Part shown: in pieces, positions 18,011 through 28,200 of the stretch | Position numbering within the stretch: the stretch's first letter is position 1 | Layout: every line of letters begins with the position of its first letter | Origin: Asparagopsis taxiformis | Taxonomy: Eukaryota; Rhodophyta; Florideophyceae; Bonnemaisoniales; Bonnemaisoniaceae | Direction: 5' to 3' | Assembly (NCBI GenBank): GCA_030407315.1 | Contig: JALQPE010002799.1 | Span: 1 to 54,510 of the forward strand | Length of the DNA stretch: 54,510 nucleotides | Position numbers and translations under genes: made by a program | Notes under the pieces: generated by a model | Told to the model about the DNA's origin: nothing | The model's input: the letters and a program-made list of their open reading frames with translations, nothing else | Database searches by the model: none

Positions 18011-19651
18011 TCCGAAAAATCAATTTGGTGGCCCAGCATCTCCTGTGCCGAAAATTCCCGCACTCACTTCTGATATACTATATCGTAGTAGTAGTAGTCT
18101 AGACGTCTTTCGCACTTGTACGCATCAGGGAAGGCTGCACGGAGGTTGAGACTACGCTACTTGTGTACCGCGTCGTCTGAAATAGCGAGTAGTGTTTGTT
18201 GTATAGTTGTGGAGTATGCGTCTAGTGGTTTGTAAAGATTGCAGAACGGGATAGGGATGTGGGTGGCCCTATTTTATGAATACATGAGTACCAATATTCA
18301 GGGTTGACAAAGCGGAAAGGCATACGCTCATACATGTTTGAGATTGCATAGTATAGAAAATATTTACATCGAAATTTACATGGAGCTGATGGAGGTTTTA
18401 AGGATGAGGTATGAGAGGAAGAAAATTCTTCTGTGGTATGAGGATGTGTTCTGTGGGGGGATGGAATCTTGGGATGGTACAGGGGGAGGTGGAATGTACG
18501 GAGTGCGGGTTTAGATTGGAGTGTGACTCGGAGAGGAGTGCCGACAAGCATATTATGGGGATTGGGGAGAGACGCTGCGGGGTGTTGGGGTAGTGAGGGC
18601 GGAGGAGGTGTTTAGGTGGGACCGTAGGAGGGTGCGGTTGAAGGCGCCGAGAGGAGGGGGTTTTAGGAAAGTGAGGAGAAAGAGGGGGAGGGGTGGCGTC
18701 TGTTCTGGCTGTGGTGAGTGGGGATGTGATGGAGAAGAAGGGGGTTATTGTATTTGTGGGAGTATGGGTGCGAAGTGGGGGGTTGATATGTGGTTCAGAG
18801 CGGGGAGGTTTCTGGGGAGATGGCGGGGGAGCGGGAGCGTCGGCCGGTGGTGGTGGTGTATACGGTATCGAAGATGCGGATGTCGTGGGGGCATGGAGCA
18901 GCTGAGGGAGGGAGGGGATGGAGCAGGTCGGGCACGGGATGGGGAGTGAGAGGTTTTCGAAGAGTAAGCTGCAGGGGAAGTTTGTGGAGAGGGCGAAGGA
19001 GAGGGGTTGAAGGTAGAGGAGAGAGGTATTGAAGAACAATACGTTGCAAAGGTGATGGGGGAGAGCATGGTCGAGGAGATAGGGGGTGTTTTGCCCTATT
19101 CTGAGGTAGTATGAGGACTGGTTATATGAAATCTGTACGGTAGAGCAGAAAAGTAGGTATGGAATGGAGGTGTGCACCGTGGAAGCGGGGATAGGTAGCT
19201 GAAAATGCGTGCTAGAGTGGTATTGGGGGTGTTTGAGGTACAGTACGGGGGAGGTGAGCACCAACTGGAAGGGGGTGTGAGCGAGAGGATGAAAAAATTA
19301 AAGACGAAATTGGAGTCGACCGACAAGGAAAAATAGAGTGGTCGCCGTGATAGATGCGGACATCCAAGTCGAGCACGGCGGCAGAAATTTCTGGGGTCGA
19401 AATTTTTGAATTTCTGAACCGGCGCCCGTCCTAGGTGGACATAGACATGGCGGAAGTCCATCCCGAGGGGGACATCCGTGGTACTAGAAACAATGAATGT
19501 CGTCCTAGTAATACTAGACGTACTAGACCGCATGGACGTCCGGTTCTAGGCGGACATCCAAAAATACTGGAGAACATGGACGTCCGCCTAGTAATACTAG
19601 GTGTACTAGAGGTTGTGGACGTCCGCGTCCATTTCCGAGAACACAGACGTT
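17855..19651 (+). repeat. Left arm of a long inverted repeat (partner 47545-49305)
   Basis: About 1.6-1.8 kb matching 47545-49305 in the opposite orientation at roughly 90 percent by eye, with indels. The outer side is R-repeat sequence. The inner side carries a cluster of GGACGTCC motifs and two CCTAGTAATACTAG-type palindromes (about 19500-19625) and stops abruptly after GAGAACACAGACG. Within it, a 288-codon minus-strand frame (18398-19264) is proline-rich and low-complexity. The partner arm does not keep that frame open, so I do not call it a gene. A short conserved C-x2-C segment (CTECGFRLECDSERSADKH, plus strand, near 18495-18550) could be a relic of a zinc-binding protein. Confidence 0.85.
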
Positions 19652-20057
19652 GGTTCTATTTATAATCATGAAGTGTGAATGCTGTTGTGGTAAAAGAAAC
19701 AAGTGAGAATAAATGCATTGAGACAATGACTGGTAGCAAATGAAAGATTCAGATCGTGGCTCTAGTTAGTTATGAGATTGCGGGAGCACTAGACTACTGA
19801 CTAGAGATTGGTTCCCATAGGAAGATTGTGTTATGGTGCAATAACAAGCAGCTGCGCTACTGCCTGATCTGTTCCAAATGCAGTGAATATGAATGTACAT
19901 CTACGGCTGGAAGCGGCATTCAATCACTATGGAATTATTTTTTCCGTGCAGCAATCTCATTTAATCTATAAAAATATTCCAATATTTCCAACTAAGAATT
20001 TCATTCTCATGATTTAATCTTATTCTCATCTACACGAATATACTGTTTAATTTGGTT
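19652..20057. other. Unassigned AT-rich spacer
   Basis: About 400 bp between the inverted-repeat arm and the reverse-transcriptase remnant. No ORF, RNA or repeat recognised. Confidence 0.4.
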
Positions 20058-21440
20058 GAGCGGGGAAGACTTGGCTTGTTTTCGAGGTACTACCTCGGTC
20101 TAGTAGACCGTAGAATACGAAAACATCCCTACATATTCTGTTAAATTGTGTCACTGCCTCGTCCGTCCAGCCGATGCAGACGAGATTGATGTAGTATACG
20201 TGGCCAATTCGAAAATGGCAAATATTTACGATTTCCGCGGAATTCTAATTTCGGTGGATACAACCGCGACAGCAATGTACGAGCATTGCTGGCGCATGCG
20301 CGCGCGCGCAATCGGCACACGTGTGCAGAGAACGGACTGGCACGCGGCCAACGGACCAACGGTCACACGCACGACCCACAAGGTCCTTTCCCATTCGGGG
20401 ACGTTACGAAAAGTGTTTACACTGTAATGCGATGCCATCGTGGGTAAATAGGTATTGGATCGTGCCGGGAGGGAAAGGGGACAAGCACAAGAACGAGCAA
20501 CGGCTCTAGTCTACGACTGACTTCTACGTTTACGTTTTACGTTTTTCGCCTAACGAGGCTTCGTTTCCGTCGAGCTGCGCACTCCCTACCCATCGCCACA
20601 CGTGAGGCTGATCTCGTGTCGTGCCTTCGGGTTTGGTCTAGAGCGCCTCTGGTGACGTGCCACCTCGTTTACTGAACGTAATCCTCGCGTGGATTGTTGC
20701 GTCGTGACGCTCGTGTCTACTCGCTAACCTACTCTCTACCTTCCACCTTCCCAACCATACAATCAAACACCAGCGGGTGGCACTGTTCGTTTTTTCCGTT
20801 TCGTTTCAAGGACAGCGTGTCCACTGGCTCGTACCAGCTACTTCGTCACGAACTATCGTTCCACAATTGACATCGTCAATAATATGCAGCAATAAGACAT
20901 CCCCCAGACGAAGTGGTAGGAGACCTTCACTTCTTCGCAGATGCAACATTCGCGCAGTACTAGTTTGCCCGAAGGCGGCATTCGATGCTCTGAACAAGGC
21001 ATAAGCCTGATGCATGCATCTTGCTGCGATGGTATGAGCAAGGTATACTGCCCATTTAAAGCCCATAGGCAACGAGGCTTGAAGTGGTCGGAGAGTCTCT
21101 GACAGTGCAATGGGCCGGCCAAAGTCTTCTTCAATCTTCTGCAAAGTTTCTGGAGATAAGCTACTGGCTTTGACGGGGGCCAGGGGCATAAGTCGAGATA
21201 ACTCAGAGGGAAGCTTGATATCAAGGAACATGTTATCAATATCAAAGTAAAATCCGGATAATGTGGCAGAAGCAGTAACGCGAATGGACGAAAACAGATT
21301 GGGAGACGGAAGCTCTTTGTGGGGCGGTTGAAGAATGTAGCTGTTTTGTACTGGTGGCCAGCTGATCATCCTACTAGGATAGTATCATGATTTCGGTCCT
21401 TGCGAACGGCAAAGGAAGTCATCGTTATTTTCGATGCCAT
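20058..21440 (-). pseudogene. Reverse-transcriptase remnant interrupted by a solo LTR
   Basis: On the minus strand the pieces read in RT order. MTSFAVRKDRN (about 21400-21430) is followed, after a shift, by PPHKELPSPNLFSSIRV, then GFYFDIDNMFLDIKLP (palm motif A with two aspartates), LPMGFKWAVYLAHTIA (motif B), and LLLHIIDDVN (motif C, DD, near 20885). The frame is then split at 20870 by a solo LTR. After removing the LTR and one copy of its target duplication it resumes as LVCIGWTDEAVTQFNRI and runs out near 20058. This is neither copia nor chromovirus RT by motif. It could be a DIRS-like or other deep RT family; I cannot assign it. Confidence 0.68.
20190..20865 (+). mobile_element. Solo gypsy LTR with perfect target duplication
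   Basis: Starts TGTAGTATACGTGG and ends CTATCGTTCCACA. It matches the gypsy 3' LTR (37362-38025, opposite orientation) along its whole length with scattered differences. It is flanked by ATTGA on both sides (20185-20189 and 20866-20870), the 5-bp duplication expected of gypsy integration. No internal region is present, so it arose by LTR-LTR recombination. It disrupts the RT remnant just after its DD motif. Confidence 0.93.
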
Positions 21441-23500
21441 TGCGCAATACTCATGTGTTTCTGATAATGGATTGGACCATTTCACAACCCCCGCTGTGTA
21501 AGCTTTTCGATGATGGCTGGAAAGTGGTCAGTAATGGCATATACTCTATGCCCGGGTAACGAGGCCGCAGAATCGAGCGCCTGTAGCATCGGGTTGGCCA
21601 GAAAATGCAATTCAGGTCTCTCAGCCAATTACAGACCGGATCAGGTATGACATGTAGCCAGCGAAGGTGCGGAGTGAGAGGTGAGGCAGGGAGATCTACA
21701 CGTTTTTTGTCAAGAAGCGTGAAGGTGCCACGTTCATCCCTTCTTGTAGACCCCGTGGCTTCTTGTAGCATCTGTACTGCCTCCCATTCTGCTTCCCGGT
21801 CGCAGCATGATGAGATGTGACCTATTTTGGGAGCCTGCAAGTGAGTTTACCGTTTTAGCTGTCTCGGGAGCAGGCGTTAAGAATTTTAGACGATTGGAGA
21901 GCGACTCAGCGGCTCGGCTGGCAGCAGAACTTGACGGATAGGTGAAAGGTGCACATGCTTTCTGCCCTGAATATAGTAAATTGAGCGCAATGTGTACAGA
22001 GAAGGAGAGAGGGTCGGATCTAGAGTGGGGCTGTGAAGGGGAAAGGCCCGGCTCCGGTATTTGCGTGGTACTATAGTTGGCTCTTTGGCTCTGCAAGGCT
22101 CTCCTTCGCTAGTGTCTCCCCGTATCTGCGACTGTAGTTGTTGCTTTTTCGACTTCTTACAGAAGGAATGGAACCAGGGCGCGGTGTCTGTGTCATTCGC
22201 AGAATTGCCGCATTGGCACGCGTCTCTGCCGCAATATGCTTCATCCTTGTATTTTCTAGGACTGGCACTATCAATCCATCGTCCCTCTGAGTTTCCAATG
22301 AAGGTTTTTACCCCTCCCAAATCACTGGCCGGGTGTGTTGTGGGTTTTGACGTATGCCTCTTCCACCTTGAGGACTGTATACAGTCGACAAAGGGCCACC
22401 TCCATCCATGGGCATGACATTACGGCTACTGCAGGCGACGGCTACTGCATGAGGGTGAGATGTAACGCCCTCGCGAGCGTGAGAGCTTCCAGTTCGATCT
22501 GCTCGGGGTGCTGTCCGTTCTGCCAGCAGGGCGTGTGCGGACGTACTTTTCGACGTTCAAACCATGCTTGATGAAGTTGTAGAGTATTGACGGGCCAATA
22601 ATCTCTGATACTGCTAGCAAAATTCGTGAAGTGCCATGCGTTGGGTATTGGGGGAGCTGCGACGGTAGACGCAGGGCACTTCTCCGTCCTGTCTGAAAAT
22701 CCAGGCCATCAATGGGTAGTACTGAGGTCCTGACCACAGGATAAGCAAAAATAGAGAATATTCCATGGAAAATGCCGTATTGTACAGTAGAACTAGTCAC
22801 CATATTTTAGCGGAACGCCCATCCCCAACGTTTGGATAAGGCCCATCGAAAAAAATGTAAAAAATCATGGGCTGAGACCAGCACGGCGATTTTGTTTTAC
22901 AGTAGGCAGGAACCAAGCAGAACTATGGTGTGGCCGTGAGGTGATGGCTGAACCATGTACGGAAGGACACGTAGGGATGGAAATGAACCACGTCCATATA
23001 TGAGCAGGACGGCGGGTTGACTAGAACGGGCCAAGTCACGCAGGCACGGACTGTTGAATGGAACCAGTACTGTATATGGGTATAGTTAGATATGGGGTGC
23101 ACCGTGACTGCGATATGTGGTGGAAGGTGCAGAGCGATTCGTAGAAATAAACTATAAAATATAATGGGCACACCGTGACGGTCCGGTGTCTGAAACCAGG
23201 CGTAAGCAGCACTCGCTGAATGGACGGTGACCAAAGTATGATTATTGTATTCATTGGAATAATTCCAGAGTAGGTGACTTTTTGCTTATGGGACGTGACC
23301 AAGCTGACTTGTGGAACTGGTCAAACGATAATCTGGAAAGGGACCATTGACTGGGCATGTACGGCCCAAGGCAAAGCGCGGTTAGTTTCCAAACTACAGT
23401 ACTGTGTAAAGCCCGGATATATTCTATTATAACACCTGCTCGTGACACTGGTATTATTCCACCGTGGAGCACTGTAATGGGTACGGTTCACTTCCACTGG
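21440..23500. other. Long region without a recognised gene
   Basis: Contains only scattered open frames up to about 145 codons (for example 21451-21840, 21886-22320 and 22426-22803, minus strand). None has a motif I recognise. The first may be upstream sequence of the RT element. No RNA genes seen. Confidence 0.4.
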
Positions 23501-23508
23501 ATGTAGTG

Positions 23509-23665
23509 GTTGTACCGTCGGGTTGGCGTGGACCATGTTACTGGGTAGAGTAGTTGTACCGTCGGGTGGGCGTGGTCCATGTCCACTGGGTAGAGTGGTT
23601 GTACCGTCGAGTGGGCGTGGACCATGTCCACTGGGTAGAGTGGTTGCACCGGTGGGCGCTCTGGG
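23509..23665. repeat. 45-bp minisatellite
   Basis: About 3.5 copies of a 45-bp unit (GTTGTACCGTCGGGTGGGCG ... GGGTAGAGTG). The period is a multiple of three, so it stays open on the minus strand as a Thr/Pro/Gly-rich repeat (GTTTLPSGHGPRP), but nothing else supports a gene. Confidence 0.85.
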
Positions 23666-24004
23666 TAGAAACTGAAAGGTAGAACGGGCGGCACATCGCA
23701 CTTTTGCGGAGAAACTGCAGGACGGATAGGTCTGACTGAAACGATATCTAGGTAGAATGGAAATCGGCATAGGGACAATGAATTAGACTAGGTTGCAGCC
23801 AGTAGCGGGTACGCAAGATTTACGATATAGTGTAGTGGATATGGAATAGGTAAATGGGCAGCTAACGCCAAAAGTTTAACGACATGAAGATCATCTGTAC
23901 ACTGCACTACGGAACTATGAACTATGCCACCATGGCAGATACTAAACGGCAAAACACTAGCTCTACATAAAGTAACTACAAATACATATAGGCATGAAAA
24001 GAGA

Positions 24005-24320
24005 GATGAGGGGAAGCCAGAAATTTCTGTTGGCACCTGGAAGGAAAAGAATAGATGAATCAATGGTTAGTGCTAGGAATGTAACTTCATCAACGCTAGA
24101 AGCATGGTTAGAAGCGAGAGAACATACCGTTGATAGTGGAGCCAGAGCTTGAGTAAGCGGATTGTAGAGAACCCAGAAACTTCTGCTGGCACATAGATGG
24201 AAAGAAGTGGATGACACAGTGGTTAGTGCTGGAAACGGTATGCCAAAAGCTCGATTAGAAGTGAGAAAACGTAGTAATGACAGTAGCCCTGGAGAAAGAC
24301 GAAACAGAAAGTAGGAAAGG
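24005..24320. repeat. Two-copy diverged tandem repeat of about 157 bp
   Basis: The stretch around CCAGAAATTTCTGTTGGCACC (24014) recurs as CCAGAAACTTCTGCTGGCAC at about 24172, with similar following sequence (GGTTAGTGCT, TAGAAGCGAGA). No coding evidence. Confidence 0.6.
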
Positions 24321-24420
24321 CAGAAAAGTATGTTAGCAGAAGAACAACGAAGAACCGCAGAAAAAGAGAATGGGAGGAATGGCTAAAAGACTAAATGAGC
24401 AGGAAAACCTTATCGTAGGA

Positions 24421-24476
24421 TGGAGGCGGCGGGGCACAATCACATCCGTAGGGATGTGATTGCACTCCGCCGCCCC
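24421..24476. repeat. GC-rich imperfect hairpin
   Basis: Arms of about 25 bp (GGCGGCGGGGCACAATCACA and its near complement) with a 4-5-nt loop. Lies in the gap downstream of the transposase gene. Confidence 0.75.
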
Positions 24477-24699
24477 ATCCTGCGTAGGTGGTGTGCTCCG
24501 AGCGACAGGTGCTGGCGATGTTGCCCGGCGTGACGCAAGGCTTAAATACTGCTGCAGAGTGAGCCCAGAGGTCGCGTATTTCACTTGCGTAGTGAGAAAG
24601 CGCGCGCTTTTCGTACTGACAAATCAGAAACAAATCATCGATGATCTATGAACACGTCATGGACACGTCATGGACTCGAGATGGACTCGTCATGAATAC

Positions 24700-24739
24700 G
24701 TAATGAAATAGAACACTAGGTAGTGTTCTATTTCATTAC
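24700..24739. repeat. Perfect 19-bp inverted repeat, 2-nt spacer
   Basis: GTAATGAAATAGAACACTA and its exact complement around GG. It is preceded by short GACACGTCAT-type direct repeats (24650-24695). It could be a fold-back insertion footprint or a terminator-like hairpin; no function is shown. Confidence 0.9.
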
Positions 24740-24826
24740 AGCTGGCGTGCAGCTGCACGCTTGTGAGCGGAAACGTGTATTGCAGGCTGAGGAGCCAATG
24801 ATGAAAAATTAGAAAAAATGACTAGT

Positions 24827-24936
24827 TACTGCAGTAAAAAGTGATCTAGGAAGATGCATTTGGTAGATCACTTTTTACTGCAGTAAGAAGTGATCTAGGA
24901 AGATGCATTTGGTAGATCAGTTTTTACTGCAGTAAA
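24827..24936. repeat. Tandem 49-bp repeat that forms consecutive hairpins
   Basis: A 22-bp arm (TACTGCAGTAAAAAGTGATC..) pairs perfectly across a 15-nt loop (24827-24885). The unit then repeats, so the right arm of one hairpin is the left arm of the next. Located about 300 bp beyond the 3' end of the transposase gene, where subterminal transposon repeats would be expected. Confidence 0.88.
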
Positions 24937-25230
24937 AAAACTTAATTTGCCTTTAATTTTATTGTGGTACGTTCCGCCCTGAGGAAGCTGGTTCAGGCTT
25001 GAGGCAGTTCAAGGAATGGATAAGCTCTGGAAGAAGCATGAATGGGGTATAGACGAGGAATTAGAGATGGTTACATAAAATATAACATAGTGTCTGACAG
25101 TTTTTGGGACAAGGGACATAAGTATGGCCAATGTCAAGGTGGATGTATGTGACGGAAAGGCTACAATATGAGGAAGTTTGTTTACGGGAAGTAATATGGT
25201 AGAGAAGCTTATGTACTAGACCCTAGAGTA
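24937..25230. other. 3' flank of the transposase gene
   Basis: About 290 bp, no recognised feature. Confidence 0.4.
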
Positions 25231-28200
25231 TTATGCAGTCCTTGGCGGATATCCATCTTCTCTTGCAAAGATAGAGAAGGAACCACCATCCATAAACGAA
25301 GGACCTCCATGCGTAATTCCTCCATTCGAAGTGCCTTGCTCCACAGAACATAATGAAGGGCTACAATTGTGGAGGAGACCAACCTTACGAACCCCTGAAG
25401 TGAGAGGGAGAAACCAGGAGCCGGAATCGGTGTTCGGAGCAAACGTAGTGGGGGACGACTTCTGCTTGATAACTGGAAGAACAATAGCGTGTGGTGGAGA
25501 CAGGTTTTCCTGGTGAGATTCGTGTATGCAAACGTTTCCCGGTGAAGCAATGTTTCCATCAATAGTCAGGTCAAACACGGTGGTAACAGCCCAAAAAGAA
25601 GGCGAACAGGTCTTCTGTAGAATTCTAGAAGACGGGGAAGCTGAGTAGCAAGCTTGTACTACACAGCCAGAAGCTATTTCTTGTGGCTTTGAAAAGTCCC
25701 GAGACGCAGCAGAGGGCGAAGCTGCACAGGCAGGGTGGGCAGAACTGAGACGTGCTCCCTTGCAAGGTTTTCCACGAAGCATGACTGCATCCGAATTCTG
25801 CCCACAGGAAAAATCCTGCTGTGGTAATGAAGAGGGAACTCCTGTCCACGAGTAATATGAATATGGAGAAGAGAAGAATGGTAAAGAAGACCTATTCAAA
25901 TGTTCGAGAAGGGGTTCTTGACAGAGGTCATGCAGCGTACTAGCCGGGAGGTTCTCCATGGATTTACAGTGCTCCCGTCCGAATAGAACACGAAGGAGAA
26001 ACCGTTTAGAACGTTGTCTCTCCACAGATGCTGGAGTAGAATTGGAGAAACTTTTCAAAGCAAGATGGAGGCTTCCTTTCCAATAGTTTCCGAGTGCCGC
26101 TAACATAGCATCCAACTGTCTGTCAGCACCTCCGGAATGCTCTAGACCTCGTTTCATTTGTTGATGTGTTGCTTCGAATGATAGCTCAGCTACCTGGCGA
26201 GCGTGTCCGAGCAGAGGAACAGTGTGTTCAAATGCCTCAATGAGACGGTGCAAGTTTGGCTTATTGTCAAGAATCTTCCTTGCCCGGAATCCAGCAGTCT
26301 TGTTTTCCATCTCAATGTGGTCATTATCATTCGTTACTATACCTTCTGTCTGCATCTTCCGTTTCTTCGAGACCGCTGTGCTCCGCTGTCTGGTAGGAAC
26401 AGTCTTGAGCAGGTCATCCACTAGAGTAGCATATTCTTTCGATAGCTGCTGCAGACGACGGAGACCGTTGTGCGCAGAATTCCCTGTAGCTCTCTGTACT
26501 GCCTCAGAACCGTCGATATTTTTTCGTGGTAGGAAGTATGTAGCTGCAGATATAGAGGACAGGAGACGAACAAGTTCTAGAGACAGATGGCGTTGCTCTT
26601 CAGAAGCCTGGAGTGACCTTGAACCGCTACCTTCGGATGACCTTGTAGTCTGCGATTGGAATTTCAGAGAAGACCTGAAGCAGTGTTCGGCGACGAGGAG
26701 AACTGCAAATCTGTCCGAGATTCCCATTGTATGAGTTTCACCTGCGTTGAAGTTATATATCCTGTTCTGATTTGCGAGGCCCAATACACGGAGGGCATCC
26801 ACCATGAACCTGTCGGCCAGCCTTCTCACACCATCATTAGGCAAGCTTGAAAAAGCATTGTCCAGAGCATCCTTTGCCAGTCCATGGAGGAGATGGTCAA
26901 TTCCAACAAACGTCGAACGGTATGGGTCCAGAATAGCAGGCACGACAGGGATTCGTAGACCATCGTTTCCGAGTGGTGTCCCGGTTGGAACCAGCCCTTT
27001 GGACCTAGCTTCATGAAGTAGTCTTTCAATGAGATGCAATGGAGTGTCTGTGATATTTTGCACTGTTCTCAAACCCAGATACTTCAAGATGTTTGCAGAA
27101 CTTTCCGATGACTGAACAGCAGCTGTTCGCTCGGATGTGCGAAAGTGTGTATCAGAGCTCGAATGTAAACGGGTGTCGTAGCCAAACTGCGAGTTCTTCC
27201 CATATTTCCCCCCTCTTACAAAGAAACACAAATGGCATGGGCAGTCTGCGTTGTGCCCCATGACATCCAGCACATGAGAACAGGCAGGATAATCCGATAC
27301 GAAACCAATAAAGTCCAGGAAAATTAGACATTCATTGCCGTCTGGATCGACATCACGAAACCCCGACGTACATCCTTGAATAATGTCTCTAGAGATATGT
27401 CGAAGGATATGGTTTGTACTAACACCAGGACCTGTGACACCGATAACGCGCACAGCAGAACTGTTCCGGCGACAGTCCAGCGGAAGACCCATTGGGAGCA
27501 TATAGCATCCTCCAGCACTCCCTTTCTTACCAGAGGCTTCATTGAAGTCATCGCAGTATAAAAGAAATGGATAGACGTAGTATGTGGTACCGCAGCTGAG
27601 AACCCCACGGAGATGTGTAGGATGAAAGGGGCTGGGGCTCGTGCCTGGTTTCAATAACTTGACATTATTGATTGCACGAGTTCCGCCGACAACTTTGTAA
27701 TGCCCTTCAGAGTTGACGAGAAAGAGCAGTTTTTGTGATGGGCCTGGCGGTCCGGGAGAGCTGACGACAAGCCCAATGAAGAACTGTATACCACAATTTT
27801 GAGTAGGGTTACACTCAGGACTGGGTGATAAAACTGTCAGGTGATCACCCGGCCGAGCATATTCCCGGAACGACTCTTTCTGAAGGATGAAGGCGGACCC
27901 ATATGAATGCGGGGAGACCGAAAGCCTACTATGAAATGTGGCACCGGAGTTTATCCATGAAGAAGATGTGATAGCTTTGAACGACTCATGGCTGGAAGAT
28001 AGTGATTCATGTTGGAAAAGGGAACTGAGAGTAGGATCTAGAGAAGAGGCGTGCTGCCCTGATGTGACATGCAGTTCCACAATACTACCACCGAAAGCAG
28101 AAACGGGAAAGCCGTCTTTTACCGCCTCCGCCCTCATCGTGTAGTTTTGTCCTTTTAAGGAGTACTCTCTGAATTTTCCTAGCTTCGACTTGCACACGTT

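Noticed and set aside
18398..19264. 288-codon proline-rich frame on the minus strand
   Set aside because: Low-complexity, not kept open in the partner inverted-repeat arm, no motif. Probably a by-product of a purine/pyrimidine-biased strand.
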